From Sphingomonas sp. 8AM (GTDB lineage: Bacteria; Pseudomonadota; Alphaproteobacteria; Sphingomonadales; Sphingomonadaceae): a stretch of DNA of 64,000 bases. A program made the position numbers and the translations under genes. The stretch spans positions 889,268-953,267 of the forward strand of contig NZ_LR733844.1 in the NCBI RefSeq assembly GCF_902506455.1. The letters are read 5' to 3'. A model generated the notes under the pieces. It did not search any database and was not told where the DNA came from. It was given only the letters and a program-made list of their open reading frames with translations. The first letter of the stretch is position 1. Every line of letters starts with the position of its first letter. This document shows positions 52,827-62,727 of the stretch, in pieces.

Positions 52827-53936
52827 ATGGGAAAGACGACATTCGCGCACCGGGCGACGGTGATCGGCTGGTCGCTGCTGATCGCCGGCTGCGGCGCCGG
52901 GGCCGGGTCGACATTGATCCCGGCTGCCCCGCCCGCCCCGATCGTCTCGGTCGCGGTCCCGCCACCTGCGCCGCCGCGCCCGAAGTCCGCGCCGCGCGCG
53001 TTGCAGCAACGCGTGACGCAGCTGATCCGCAGCTTTCCCGGCAAGGCGGGCGCGGCGATCCAGGCGGTTGACGAGGACTGGATCGTCCAGGAGGGCGGCG
53101 CGCTCTACCTGCCGCAACAGAGCGTCAGCAAATTGTGGGTCGCGATGACCGTGCTGGGGCAGCGCGACGCCGGACGGCTGAAGCTCGACGATCCGGTGCT
53201 GGTGACCCGCGACGACCTGACGCTGTTCCACCAGCCGGTCGCGTCGCTGGTGACGGGCGAGGGCTATCGCACCACCGTCGCCGGATTGCTGACCCGCGCG
53301 CTGACGCAGAGCGACAACACCGCCAACGACCGGCTGCTGACCTATGTCGGCGGGCCGGCGGCGGTGCGGCGGTTCCTTTCCGAGAAGCGCCTGCCCGGTA
53401 TCCGCTTCGGTCCCGGCGAGCGCCTGCTACAGAGCGGCACCGCGGGGGTGACATGGAACCAGTCGATGGCGATGGGGCGCGGGTTCGAGGCGGCGCGCGC
53501 GCGGCTCGATCCAGAGGCGCGCCGCGCCGCGCTGCAACGCTATATCGACAATCCGCCCGACGGCGCGCAGCCGGCGGCGATCGTCGAGGCGCTGGCGCGG
53601 CTGGCGCGCGGCGAGTTGCTGAGCGAGACGTCGACGCGCGTGCTGCTCGAGACGATGGCCAATTCGCACACCGGGCGCGCGCGGTTGAAGGCGGCGACGC
53701 CGGTCGGCTGGACGCTCGCGCACAAGACCGGGACCGGGCAGGAACTGGGCAGCCGCAATGCCGGGTTCAACGACATCGGCATCCTGACCGCACCCGACGG
53801 GCGGCGCTATGCGATCGCGGTGCAGATCGGCGACACCACTGCGCCGATGCGCGTGCGACAGGTGCTGATCCAGCAGGTCGCCGCCGCGCTGACCGGCGCA
53901 CAGCCGCGTGCGGGCGGGGCGGACGAGACGGAGTAG
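52827..53936 (+). CDS. Class A beta-lactamase-fold serine hydrolase, putative lipoprotein
   Basis: The 369-residue protein has a signal sequence with lipobox LLIAGC, a Pro/Ala-rich linker (about 30-60) and a penicillin-binding fold. Motifs are SxxK (SVSK, near 99-102), SDN near 161 and KTG near 300. The family omega-loop Glu of true class A enzymes is not clearly present. It may therefore be a cell-wall peptidase or a weak penicillinase. It lies between nadB and polA with no shared operon signs. The upstream TTG at 52701 would add 42 unlikely residues. Confidence 0.8.
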   Translation: MGKTTFAHRATVIGWSLLIAGCGAGAGSTLIPAAPPAPIVSVAVPPPAPPRPKSAPRALQQRVTQLIRSFPGKAGAAIQAVDEDWIVQEGGALYLPQQSVSKLWVAMTVLGQRDAGRLKLDDPVLVTRDDLTLFHQPVASLVTGEGYRTTVAGLLTRALTQSDNTANDRLLTYVGGPAAVRRFLSEKRLPGIRFGPGERLLQSGTAGVTWNQSMAMGRGFEAARARLDPEARRAALQRYIDNPPDGAQPAAIVEALARLARGELLSETSTRVLLETMANSHTGRARLKAATPVGWTLAHKTGTGQELGSRNAGFNDIGILTAPDGRRYAIAVQIGDTTAPMRVRQVLIQQVAAALTGAQPRAGGADETE

Positions 53937-54004
53937 GTGCCCTTCCGTTCCGAAAGGACGAACCCCGGTTCCCCCTGACCCCAATCCGTTATAGGGCAGC
54001 CGCC

Positions 54005-56773
54005 ATGCCGCACCTCTATCTCGTCGACGGATCGGGCTACATCTTTCGCGCCTATCACCGTCTCCCGCCGCTCACCAACAAGCATGGCGAGCCGGTCGGC
54101 GCGGTCTACGGCTATACGACGATGCTGTGGAAGCTCGCCGACCAGCTCCACAAGGCCGATGGGCCGACCCACATGGCGGTGATCCTCGACAAGTCGAGCC
54201 AGACGTTCCGCAACGAGCTGTACGACCAGTACAAGGCGCACCGGCCGCCGCCGCCCGAGGACCTCGTCCCGCAATTCCCGATGATCCGCGACGCGACGCG
54301 CGCTTTCTCGCTGCCGTGCATCGAGGAACAGGGCTGGGAGGCCGACGACCTGATCGCCAGCTATACCAAGGCGGCGCTGGCGCAGGGCTGGCAGGTGACG
54401 ATCGTCAGCTCCGACAAGGATCTGATGCAGTTGATGACCGATCCGTCGGTCGACATGCTCGACACGATGAACAACCGCACGCTCGGCCCGTCCGATGTCG
54501 AGGCGAAGTTCGGGGTCGGCCCGGAGAAGCTGGGCGACGTTCTGGCGCTGATGGGCGACAGCGTCGACAACGTCCCCGGCGTGCCGGGCGTCGGGTCGAA
54601 GACCGCCGCCAAGTTGATCCTCGAACATGGCGACGTCGAGGGCGTACTCGCCGCCGCCGACGCGATGAAGAAGGGCAAGCTGCGCGACAATCTGATCGAA
54701 CATGCCGAAGCGGCCCGGATGAGCCGCAAGCTGGTCGAGCTGGCGTGCGACGTGCCGCTGCCGCAGCCGCTCGAGGAATTGTCGCTGGCGGACGGCATCC
54801 CCGATGCGCCGCTGCGCGCCTTCCTCGATCATCACGGCTTCCGCTCGCTGCTGACGCGGCTGGGCGAGGTCGCCGACGCGCCGGTCGCCGAGTCACCGAC
54901 CGACGCCGCGTTCGACGCGGACGAGGAGCCGGCATGCAACCACGACGGCTATGAGACGGTGATCGACGACGAGGCGCTCGACCGCTGGATCACGGTCGCG
55001 CGCCACCAGGGCTGGGTGGCGATCGATACCGAGACAACCGCCAAGGATCCGATGCTCGCCGAACTGGTCGGCGTGTCGCTGGCGCTGCATCCGAACCTCG
55101 CCTGTTATGTGCCGCTGGCGCATGGCGGGAGCGACATGTTCGCCGAACGCCCGCCGCAGCTCGACCGCGACGTTGCGCTGGCGAAGCTCAAGCCGCTGCT
55201 GGAAGACCCCGGCGTCCTCAAGATCGGGCACAATCTCAAATACGACCTGATCGTGCTGTCGCGGCTCGGAATCGACGTCGCGCCCTATGACGACACGATC
55301 GTCATGAGCTTCGCGCTCGATGCCGGCCTGCATGGCCATGGCATGGACGAGCTGGCCGCGACGCATCTCTCGCACACCTGCATCGCGTACAAGGACGTGG
55401 TCGGGACCGGCAAGAAGGCGCTCGGCTTCAACGAGATCGATCTGAAGGCGGCGACTCGCTACGCCGCCGAGGATGCCGACGTGACGCTGCGGCTGTGGCG
55501 GCGCTTCACCGCGCGGCTGCCGCGCGAGGGCGGGACACGGGTCTACCAGATGGTCGACCGCCCGCTGGTGGCGGTGATCGCGCGGATGGAGCGGCGCGGG
55601 ATCAAGGTCGATCGCGAGAAACTGGCGCAGCTGTCGGGCGAGTTCTCGACGCAGATCGCGCATCTCGAAGGCGTCGTTCACGAACTGGCCGGCGGGCCGT
55701 TCACGATCGGCAGCCCCAAGCAACTCGGCGACGTGCTGTTCGAGCGACTGGGCCTCAAGGGGGGGCGCAAGGGCAAGAGCGGCGTCTATTCGACCGACGT
55801 CACCGAGCTGGAGCGGCTGGCCGCCGACAAGGACTCGGCGGGCGCGGAGATCGCGACCAGGGTGCTGGAATGGCGTCAGCTCACCAAGCTGAAGAACACC
55901 TATACCGACAGCCTGCAGGAGCAGATCCATCCCGAGACCGGGCGCGTCCACACCAGCTATTCGCTGACCGGCGCGCAGACCGGGCGGCTGTCGTCGACCG
56001 ACCCCAACCTCCAGAACATTCCGATCCGCACCGAAACCGGGCGGCAGATCCGCGACGCGTTCGTGGCCGACGCGGGCAACGTCATCCTCGCCGCCGATTA
56101 CTCGCAGATCGAGCTTCGGCTGGCGGCGCATATGGCCGACGTGCCGCAGCTAAAGGAAGCCTTCGCGCGCGGCGACGACATTCATAGCCTCACCGCGCAG
56201 GAATTGTTCGGCGAGGTGACGCGCGATACGCGCGCCAGCGCCAAGACGATCAACTTCGCAATCCTCTACGGCATCTCGCGCTGGGGGCTGGCCGGGCGGC
56301 TCGATATTTCCGCCGACGAGGCGCAAGCGATGATCGACCGCTATTTCGAGCGTTTCCCCGGCATCAATCGCTATATCGCCGAGACGCTGACGCAAGTGCG
56401 CGAGCACGGCTTCACCGAGACGCTGTTCGGGCGCAAGACGCACTTCCCGCGCATCCGCAGCAAGGTGCAGCACGAGCGGCAGGGCGCGGAGCGCGCTGCG
56501 ATAAATGCGCCGATCCAGGGGACGAGCGCCGACATCATCAAGCGCGCGATGGCGAGGATGGAGCCGGCGCTGCTCGAGGCCGGGCTGCCAGACGTGCGGA
56601 TGCTGTTGCAGGTCCATGACGAACTGGTGTTCGAGCTGCCTGAAGGTGATGTCGAGCGTGCGCGACCGGTGATCGAGCGCGTAATGGCGGGCGCGGCGGC
56701 GCCGTCGGTGGTGCTCGATGTACCGCTGGGCGTGGAGATCGGGGTGGGAGCAAGCTGGGGGGCGGCGCATTGA
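54005..56773 (+). CDS. polA: DNA polymerase I
   Basis: The 922-residue enzyme has all three domains. The 5' nuclease (1-290) includes LYLVDGSGYIFRAY and GDSVDNVPGVPGVG. The 3'-5' exonuclease (about 310-500) keeps the acidic DTET, NLKYD and YAAEDAD motifs, so proofreading should be active. The polymerase has motif A DYSQIELRL, motif B KTINFAILYG and motif C QVHDELVFE. The start follows the family (MPHLYLVDGSG). It removes RNA primers and fills gaps in repair. Confidence 0.96.
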   Translation: MPHLYLVDGSGYIFRAYHRLPPLTNKHGEPVGAVYGYTTMLWKLADQLHKADGPTHMAVILDKSSQTFRNELYDQYKAHRPPPPEDLVPQFPMIRDATRAFSLPCIEEQGWEADDLIASYTKAALAQGWQVTIVSSDKDLMQLMTDPSVDMLDTMNNRTLGPSDVEAKFGVGPEKLGDVLALMGDSVDNVPGVPGVGSKTAAKLILEHGDVEGVLAAADAMKKGKLRDNLIEHAEAARMSRKLVELACDVPLPQPLEELSLADGIPDAPLRAFLDHHGFRSLLTRLGEVADAPVAESPTDAAFDADEEPACNHDGYETVIDDEALDRWITVARHQGWVAIDTETTAKDPMLAELVGVSLALHPNLACYVPLAHGGSDMFAERPPQLDRDVALAKLKPLLEDPGVLKIGHNLKYDLIVLSRLGIDVAPYDDTIVMSFALDAGLHGHGMDELAATHLSHTCIAYKDVVGTGKKALGFNEIDLKAATRYAAEDADVTLRLWRRFTARLPREGGTRVYQMVDRPLVAVIARMERRGIKVDREKLAQLSGEFSTQIAHLEGVVHELAGGPFTIGSPKQLGDVLFERLGLKGGRKGKSGVYSTDVTELERLAADKDSAGAEIATRVLEWRQLTKLKNTYTDSLQEQIHPETGRVHTSYSLTGAQTGRLSSTDPNLQNIPIRTETGRQIRDAFVADAGNVILAADYSQIELRLAAHMADVPQLKEAFARGDDIHSLTAQELFGEVTRDTRASAKTINFAILYGISRWGLAGRLDISADEAQAMIDRYFERFPGINRYIAETLTQVREHGFTETLFGRKTHFPRIRSKVQHERQGAERAAINAPIQGTSADIIKRAMARMEPALLEAGLPDVRMLLQVHDELVFELPEGDVERARPVIERVMAGAAAPSVVLDVPLGVEIGVGASWGAAH

Positions 56774-56878
56774 CCGCGCCGCTTGGCAGCCGGCCACGCC
56801 CGGCTGACTCAAGCAAGCGCGGCCGGCGGGCAGCGCCCGTCGGACGACGCGGCTTGGCCGCGGCGCGTCTTCACACCC

Positions 56879-56998
56879 CCGTTCGCCTCGAGCAGCCGTC
56901 GAGCGAAGCCGAGACGGCATGTCGAGAGGTCGCCACCCGCGGGGCCTTCTCGACGGTCGGGTTCTCGGCTGCGCTCGAACCCTGCTCGAAGCGAACGG
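56879..56998. repeat. Imperfect inverted repeat, family G
   Basis: CCGTTCGCCTCGAGCAGCCG at 56879 pairs with the inverse arm that ends GCTCGAAGCGAACGG near 56998. Inner GTCGAGCGAAGCCGAGA matches TCTCGGCTGCGCTCGA. It occupies most of the 244-base gap between polA and the flippase gene. Confidence 0.75.
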
Positions 56999-57017
56999 AA
57001 GCGGGTCTGGCGCGCGC

Positions 57018-58535
57018 ATGACCGACCAACCCGAAGACATCGCCGCGCTCGCCAAGGGCGGCCGGACCAACGTCGCCGGCTTCGTCCTGCGGCTCGGCGC
57101 GCGGATCCCGTTCCTGTTCATCGCCGGCCATATGTACGGCGCGGCGCTCGTCGGCCGGTTCGCGATCGCGGTCGTCGTCGTCGAGTTCGCCGCGCTCATC
57201 GCGACCCTTGGGCTCAAGCGCGGCCTTGCGCAGGCGCTGTCGTCAACCGAACGCCCGCACAATCACGTCGTGTTCGACGCGCTGGCCCTGGCGCTGATCG
57301 CCAGCCTGATCGCCAGCGTGCTGCTGTTCGCCTTCCCGCAGGCGATGTACCCCAATTCAGCGATCGGCGGGCTCGACCGCTTCTTCCCGCTCATCATCCT
57401 CGCGCCCGCGCTGTCCGACGTCAGCCTCGCCGCGCTCGCCTATCGCCACAACGTCAAGGCGAGCGTGACCGCGCGCGCGGTGATCGAGCCGTGGACGCTG
57501 TCGATCTTCGCGTTCCTGTTCTCGTTCTTCACGCACAAGGACGGGCTGGTGCTCGCCTATGTCGCGAGCATGGTCGCGGCGCTGACCGCCAGTATCGTGC
57601 CGCTGATCCGCAGCTATGGTGTGCCGCACGGCTGGTCGCCGCATGTCGGGCAATTGTGGCAGATGACGCGCGCCAATACGCCGCTGGCGGGCGCAGACGC
57701 GCTGGAATGGGGCAGCCGCAACGTCGATCGGCTGATCCTCGGCACGTTGTTCGCGCCCAGCGTGGTCGGCATCTATTATATGGCGCAGCAGGTCGCCAGC
57801 CTGCCGCAGAAGCTCAAGACCAGCTTCGACCCCATCCTGGGGCCGGTGGTGACGCAAAGCCTTGCGCGTGGCGATCTGGCGGCGATCGCGCGGCAGGTGC
57901 GGCAGGTGGCGTTCTGGATCATCGCCGCGCAGCTCGCGCTGGCGATCACCGCCTCGATCCCGCGCGAGGGCGTGATGGCGACGATCGGGCCGCAGTTCGT
58001 CGGCGGTGCGGCACCGATGGTATTCCTGCTGTTCGCCGAGGTGTTCGCCTCGACCGGGGCGGTGTCCGAATCGGCGCTGGTCTATATGGCGCGGCACCGC
58101 AACCTGCTGATCTCGATGACGATGCTCGCGTTGCAGATCGCGCTGTCGTTCGCGCTGATCCTCGCGCTGCGCACGGCGGGGTACGGCGTGACGACGCAGG
58201 CGGCGGGCGCGCCGATTGCGTTGATGCTGGTCGTGCTGCTTACCTCCTTCATCAAGGCGGGGGTGCTCGGCCGATTGCTCGGCGCGAGCGTGTCGCCGAT
58301 GCGCTGGCCGCTCGTCTGGGCAGCGTGCGCCGGCGCGGCGGTGGGCGGCGCGTTCGCGCTGCTGCCGCCGGCGTGGCGCTGGGCGCAGGTGTCGATCGGG
58401 GTCGCGGCGACGCTGGCGGCGTATCTGTTCGTGATCTGGCGCTACGCCTTCGGCCCGGAGGACCGCGCGCTATTCAGCAAGATGCCGAGCGCCGAAGAAG
58501 CGACCCTGCCGAATGAGGGCGGGTTTATCCGCTGA
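57018..58535 (+). CDS. Oligosaccharide flippase (Wzx-like)
   Basis: The 505-residue protein has about fourteen membrane helices and matches the polysaccharide-biosynthesis flippase (RfbX/Wzx, MOP) superfamily. Early [18 protein letters not shown] and mid [14 protein letters not shown] are typical. It moves lipid-linked sugars across the inner membrane. The C-terminal tail is charged. No other glycan genes are next to it. Confidence 0.85.
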   Translation: MTDQPEDIAALAKGGRTNVAGFVLRLGARIPFLFIAGHMYGAALVGRFAIAVVVVEFAALIATLGLKRGLAQALSSTERPHNHVVFDALALALIASLIASVLLFAFPQAMYPNSAIGGLDRFFPLIILAPALSDVSLAALAYRHNVKASVTARAVIEPWTLSIFAFLFSFFTHKDGLVLAYVASMVAALTASIVPLIRSYGVPHGWSPHVGQLWQMTRANTPLAGADALEWGSRNVDRLILGTLFAPSVVGIYYMAQQVASLPQKLKTSFDPILGPVVTQSLARGDLAAIARQVRQVAFWIIAAQLALAITASIPREGVMATIGPQFVGGAAPMVFLLFAEVFASTGAVSESALVYMARHRNLLISMTMLALQIALSFALILALRTAGYGVTTQAAGAPIALMLVVLLTSFIKAGVLGRLLGASVSPMRWPLVWAACAGAAVGGAFALLPPAWRWAQVSIGVAATLAAYLFVIWRYAFGPEDRALFSKMPSAEEATLPNEGGFIR

Positions 58536-58550
58536 TCGCCGCAAAGAGCC

Positions 58551-58670
58551 GTCGCCCCTGCGCAGGCAGGGGCCCATGTCTGTCGAATGATGGAGTGACG
58601 CTCTCTCGGAGACGTCATCAGTGTGTCAGCCGATCGGCACACGCCACAGCCCCTGCCTGCGCAGTGGCGA
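58551..58670. repeat. Inverted repeat, family D copy 2
   Basis: GTCGCCCCTGCGCAGGCAGG at 58551 pairs with CCCCTGCCTGCGCAGTGGCG ending near 58670. TGTCGAATG lies next to the left arm, as in the copy at 24003. It fills the gap between the flippase and purH ends. Confidence 0.8.
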
Positions 58671-58695
58671 CGGCGCTTCCGTCAACCGATGCGGA

Positions 58696-60270
58696 TCAAT
58701 GCCGGAAGTGGCGCATGCCCGTAAACACCATCGCCAGCCCGGCCGCGTCGGCGGCGGCGATCACCTCGTCGTCGCGGATCGAGCCGCCCGGCTGGATCAC
58801 CGCGGTCGCGCCCGCTTCGACCGCCGCAAGCAGGCCATCGGCGAACGGGAAGAACGCGTCAGACGCCACTGCCGAGCCGATCGTGCGCGTCTCGCCCCAG
58901 CCGGCCTTGTCGGCGGCGTCCTTTGCCTTCCACGCCGCGATTCGCGCCGATTCCAGCCGGTTCATCTGCCCCGCGCCGACGCCGGCGGTGCTGCCACCCT
59001 TGGCGTAGACGATCGCGTTCGACTTGACGTGCTTGGCGACCGTCCAGGCGAACAGGCAGTCGGCGAGTTCCTGCTCGGTCGGCTGGCGTTTGGTCACCAC
59101 CTTCAGGTCGGTGGGGAGCACGCGCCCGGCGTCGCGCGACTGGACCAGCCAGCCGCCCGCGATCGACTTGGCGAACACGCCGTCGCGCACCGGATCAGGG
59201 AGCGTGCCGGTCAGCAGCAGCCGCAGGTTCTTCTTCGCCGCGAACAGCGCCAGCGCTTCCTCGTCGGCGTCGGGCGCCACGACGACTTCGGTGAAGATGC
59301 CGGTGATGGCTTTGGCAGTGACGCCATCAAGCGGGCGGTTGACCGCGATGATTCCGCCGAACGCGCTGACCGTGTCGCACGCGAACGCCGCTTCATACGC
59401 CTCGGCGAGCGTCGCGCCGGTCGCGACTCCGCACGGGTTCGCGTGCTTGATGATCACGCAGGTCGGATCGGCATCGCGGAACTCGGCGATCAGCTCCAGT
59501 GCGGCATCGGCGTCGTTGTAATTGTTGTAGCTCAGCGCCTTGCCTTGCACCTGCCGTGCCTGCCCAATGCCGGGCGTCACATCGCCGGTGGCGGCGTAGA
59601 AGGCGGCGTGCTGGTGCGGGTTCTCGCCATAGCGCAGCTCTTCCCCCGCGCGGCGCAGCGTCAGCGGCAGGACCGGCGGGAAGCGCTCACCCTGATCGAC
59701 ATTGCCGAACCAGCGCGCGATCGCGCCGTCATAGGCGGCGGTGGTGGCGAACGCCTTGGCGGCGAGCCGCTTGCGATCCGCCAGCGTGGTCGAGCCCTCC
59801 GCGACCAGCGTGTAATCGGCAGGATCGGTGACGATCGCGACATAGGCGTGGTTCTTGGCGGCCGAGCGGACCATCGACGGTCCGCCGATGTCGATATTCT
59901 CGACCACCTCGTCGCGGTCGGCGCCCTTAGCGACGGTCGCCTCGAACGGATAGAGATTGACGACGACCAGATCGATCGCGCCGATCTGATGCTCTTCCAT
60001 CGACGCGGCATGTGCGGCATCGTCGCGCACCGCGAGCAGCCCGCCGTGGACCTTCGGGTGCAACGTCTTGACGCGGCCGTCCATCATCTCCGGGAAGCCG
60101 GTCAGCTCGCTGATGTCGCGCACCGTGAGGCCAGCGTCGCGCAGCGCCTTGGCGGTGCCGCCCGTCGAGACGAGTTCGACGCCCTTGTTGCCAAGCGCGG
60201 TTGCGAGGTCGACGATCCCGGTCTTGTCGGAGACGGAAAGGAGCGCGCGGCGGATCGGGATGCTGGTCAT
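58696..60270 (-). CDS. purH: Bifunctional purine synthesis protein PurH
   Basis: The 524-residue enzyme does the last two steps of IMP synthesis. The N-terminal IMP cyclohydrolase domain (1-195) holds SVSDKTGI and STGGTAK. The C-terminal AICAR transformylase has KHANPCGVA near 272 and the substrate-binding region around 345-420. The Met at 60270 follows the family ([15 protein letters not shown]). It ends a block with the heparinase-like gene, rpe and rsmB, all minus strand. Confidence 0.96.
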   Translation of the reverse strand: MTSIPIRRALLSVSDKTGIVDLATALGNKGVELVSTGGTAKALRDAGLTVRDISELTGFPEMMDGRVKTLHPKVHGGLLAVRDDAAHAASMEEHQIGAIDLVVVNLYPFEATVAKGADRDEVVENIDIGGPSMVRSAAKNHAYVAIVTDPADYTLVAEGSTTLADRKRLAAKAFATTAAYDGAIARWFGNVDQGERFPPVLPLTLRRAGEELRYGENPHQHAAFYAATGDVTPGIGQARQVQGKALSYNNYNDADAALELIAEFRDADPTCVIIKHANPCGVATGATLAEAYEAAFACDTVSAFGGIIAVNRPLDGVTAKAITGIFTEVVVAPDADEEALALFAAKKNLRLLLTGTLPDPVRDGVFAKSIAGGWLVQSRDAGRVLPTDLKVVTKRQPTEQELADCLFAWTVAKHVKSNAIVYAKGGSTAGVGAGQMNRLESARIAAWKAKDAADKAGWGETRTIGSAVASDAFFPFADGLLAAVEAGATAVIQPGGSIRDDEVIAAADAAGLAMVFTGMRHFRH

Positions 60271-60318
60271 GCGCGCGCGCTTACGCGGGCGAAGGGTGGG
60301 GCTCAAGCGGCTTCACGG

Positions 60319-62040
60319 CTACCGCGCCCGCTTCAACACCCAATTGACGCTTACCCCGGTCGGCGGGGCGAGGCCGTGAATCACGATCTGCTGCGTCGTG
60401 AACAGGCGACCCCAGCCATCGACCCACACGCTGTCCTCGATCGTCAGCCGCTCGCCACGGCTGCGGAAGTGCCAGAAATTGCCCGCCGCGGTGCGCAGCA
60501 TCGCCGCCTGATTGTCGGCGGTCGCCACCGCCTCGATCCCGGCGGCGAGGTGGAAGCGCAGCAGGAACGGCGTCATCGCGTCCGCCCGGCGGGTGCGCGC
60601 ACCCGGCGCGGCGAGCAAGGCATCCTCGCCGCGCAGCTCGCGCCCGTCGCTGAGCAACAGCAGGGTGCGCTGGTGATGGAAGCCGTGGCGACGGACATAA
60701 CCATCGTGGCGCGCCTCGATCCGGCTGCCGAGTTCCGACTCCTGCCGGGTCAGTTCGACCTCGCGCACGCCCTTGCCGAGCGTGCCGTCGGGCAGGATCG
60801 CGGTCGAATTGGTGTCGCCGATCGTCAGCGTCGAATGCGCCGCGGTGCTGCGCAGCCCGGTCATCATCGCTGGCGACATCCGCGCGCCGGTGACACCCGC
60901 GCCGCCGCAATTGACGATCAGCCGCTCGGCGCCGTCGCTGAATTCGAACGCCAGCGTCGAGGCGCAGCCACCCTCGGCGACGCGCGCCATCGGTGGCGGC
61001 GCGGCGTCGACGATCAGCACCCCCGCGCCATTGGCGAGCCGCTGATAACCCCAGTCGCGCGACTGTCGCAGCGGGCGTCCGTGTGCGCCACTGGCGTAGA
61101 GCACGTCGTTGACCGTCTCGGCATCGACCGGCAGTCCGCCTTGCCAGCTCGACAGCCCGCCGTCGCCCATCGTCGTTCCCAGCAGGGCCGGGGTCGCGAG
61201 CGACAGTGCGGTCGTCACCGGTTCCGGGAGCGGCAGGCCTCGCGCATCATAGGCCGCGCGCAGCAGCCCGATCGTCGCGAGCACATCGAGCAGCGCGGCG
61301 GGCGAGCGGCTGACCACCCCGCCATCCGCGCTCAGCCCCGTGCCCAGAGCGCGCGCCAGCCCGGTCTCGCCGATCGCCAGTCGTGTCTCGCCCGCGGGCA
61401 GCAGCAGCCCGGCGATCACCACGCCCGCCCAAGCGGCGATGCGCTCGGCGCCCGGCGGCGCCTTGTCGGCGGTGCGATCGAGGTGCCGTGCCCCGCGCGC
61501 GATACCGTTGAGCACGCGCGAACGGAACACGAGGTCGGACGAGGCGAGCAGCAGCGGCGCATGGAACGTCCACATCGCCAGCCGCCGCGCGGTGGTCGAC
61601 GGACGCCATGCCGGATCCGAAACGCGGTCGGCATGCGCCGCGAGCCAGCCGCCCGCCAGCGCCTCGGCCAGCGGTACCGCACGCGTGTGATCGCCAAGCG
61701 CGGCGACATCGCGCAACCACACGAAGGAATGGAGATATTCGACGAACGCCGGCCCCGCGGCGGGGGCGGCGACATCGATCGTCTCGATCGCATGATGCTC
61801 GCCACCCGCGTACATCCAGCCCTCGAGCAGCGCCTCGCCAAGGTCACTCTCGCCGGGGATGGGATCGACGGGCACCGCGACCAGCCTGACGGGATGCTGG
61901 CCGTCGAGCCGCCGGTCGTGCAGCGGGGTCCGCCAGGTCAGCCGTTCGAACCACGTCGCCATGCGGTCGCCGAGCGATTCGCCAGTACCGGCGGAAATGA
62001 TGTGCTTTTCGGAATCGATGCCGGTGCGGTCGTCGGTCAT
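60319..62040 (-). CDS. Heparinase II/III family protein
   Basis: The 573-residue protein has the alpha/alpha-toroid N-terminal region (about 30-330) and the C-terminal heparinase II/III beta-sandwich with LIVNCGGAG near 370, [12 protein letters not shown] and [18 protein letters not shown]. No signal peptide is visible, so it may act in the cytoplasm. Relatives with this lyase fold cut acidic glycans. Its ATG overlaps the rpe stop by four bases, so it is coupled to rpe. Homologues near rpe and purH are, from memory, common in sphingomonads. Confidence 0.82.
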   Translation of the reverse strand: MTDDRTGIDSEKHIISAGTGESLGDRMATWFERLTWRTPLHDRRLDGQHPVRLVAVPVDPIPGESDLGEALLEGWMYAGGEHHAIETIDVAAPAAGPAFVEYLHSFVWLRDVAALGDHTRAVPLAEALAGGWLAAHADRVSDPAWRPSTTARRLAMWTFHAPLLLASSDLVFRSRVLNGIARGARHLDRTADKAPPGAERIAAWAGVVIAGLLLPAGETRLAIGETGLARALGTGLSADGGVVSRSPAALLDVLATIGLLRAAYDARGLPLPEPVTTALSLATPALLGTTMGDGGLSSWQGGLPVDAETVNDVLYASGAHGRPLRQSRDWGYQRLANGAGVLIVDAAPPPMARVAEGGCASTLAFEFSDGAERLIVNCGGAGVTGARMSPAMMTGLRSTAAHSTLTIGDTNSTAILPDGTLGKGVREVELTRQESELGSRIEARHDGYVRRHGFHHQRTLLLLSDGRELRGEDALLAAPGARTRRADAMTPFLLRFHLAAGIEAVATADNQAAMLRTAAGNFWHFRSRGERLTIEDSVWVDGWGRLFTTQQIVIHGLAPPTGVSVNWVLKRAR

Positions 62041-62699
62041 CCGCCGCGCAGACCCTGGATGTTTTCGGCGTACCGCTCCGGCCCGCCCCGGAAGGTTGCG
62101 GTGCCGGCGACGAGCGCATCGGCGCCGGCCGCGATCGCGCGGCGGGCAGTGTCGGCGTCGATACCGCCGTCAACCTCCAGGTCGATGTCCCGGCCCGATT
62201 GCTCGATCATCTTGCGGATCGCGCTGATCTTCCTGAGCTGGCTGTCGATGAAATGCTGCCCGCCGAAGCCGGGGTTGACGCTCATCACCAGCACCAGGTC
62301 GACCATGTCGATCAGATAATCGAGCATCTTGGCCGGGGTGCCGGGGTTGAGCACCACGCCGGCGCGCTTGCCCAGCCCCTTGATGTGCTGGATCGTGCGG
62401 TGGATGTGCGGCCCGGCCTCGGGGTGGACCGTGATCGTGTCGGCGCCCGCCTCGGCGAAGGCGTCGAGATACAGATCGACCGGCGAGATCATCAGGTGCA
62501 CGTCAAACGGCTTGATCGTGTGCGGGCGCAGCGCCTTCACCACCGCCGGGCCGATCGTGATGTTGGGGACGAAATGCCCGTCCATCACATCGAGATGAAT
62601 CCAGTCGGCCCCCGCGGCGTCGATCGCGCGCACCTCCTCCCCTAGTCTTGCGAAATCGGCGGACAGGATCGATGGCGCGATGCGGACGGGCTTGGTCAT
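62037..62699 (-). CDS. rpe: Ribulose-phosphate 3-epimerase
   Basis: The 220-residue TIM-barrel enzyme converts ribulose 5-phosphate to xylulose 5-phosphate. Metal ligands appear in [12 protein letters not shown] and the conserved [13 protein letters not shown] and DGGID stretches are present. It starts 28 bases after rsmB and overlaps the heparinase-like gene by four bases. Confidence 0.95.
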   Translation of the reverse strand: MTKPVRIAPSILSADFARLGEEVRAIDAAGADWIHLDVMDGHFVPNITIGPAVVKALRPHTIKPFDVHLMISPVDLYLDAFAEAGADTITVHPEAGPHIHRTIQHIKGLGKRAGVVLNPGTPAKMLDYLIDMVDLVLVMSVNPGFGGQHFIDSQLRKISAIRKMIEQSGRDIDLEVDGGIDADTARRAIAAGADALVAGTATFRGGPERYAENIQGLRGG

Positions 62700-62727
62700 G
62701 ATGCCGACCCGTTAGCGGACGCAGCGC

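Noticed and set aside
58621..62319. A very long plus-strand frame (1232 codons) across purH, the heparinase gene and rpe
   Set aside because: It is antisense to three well-supported genes, is Arg/Gly/Asp-rich and matches no domain. High GC leaves such frames open.
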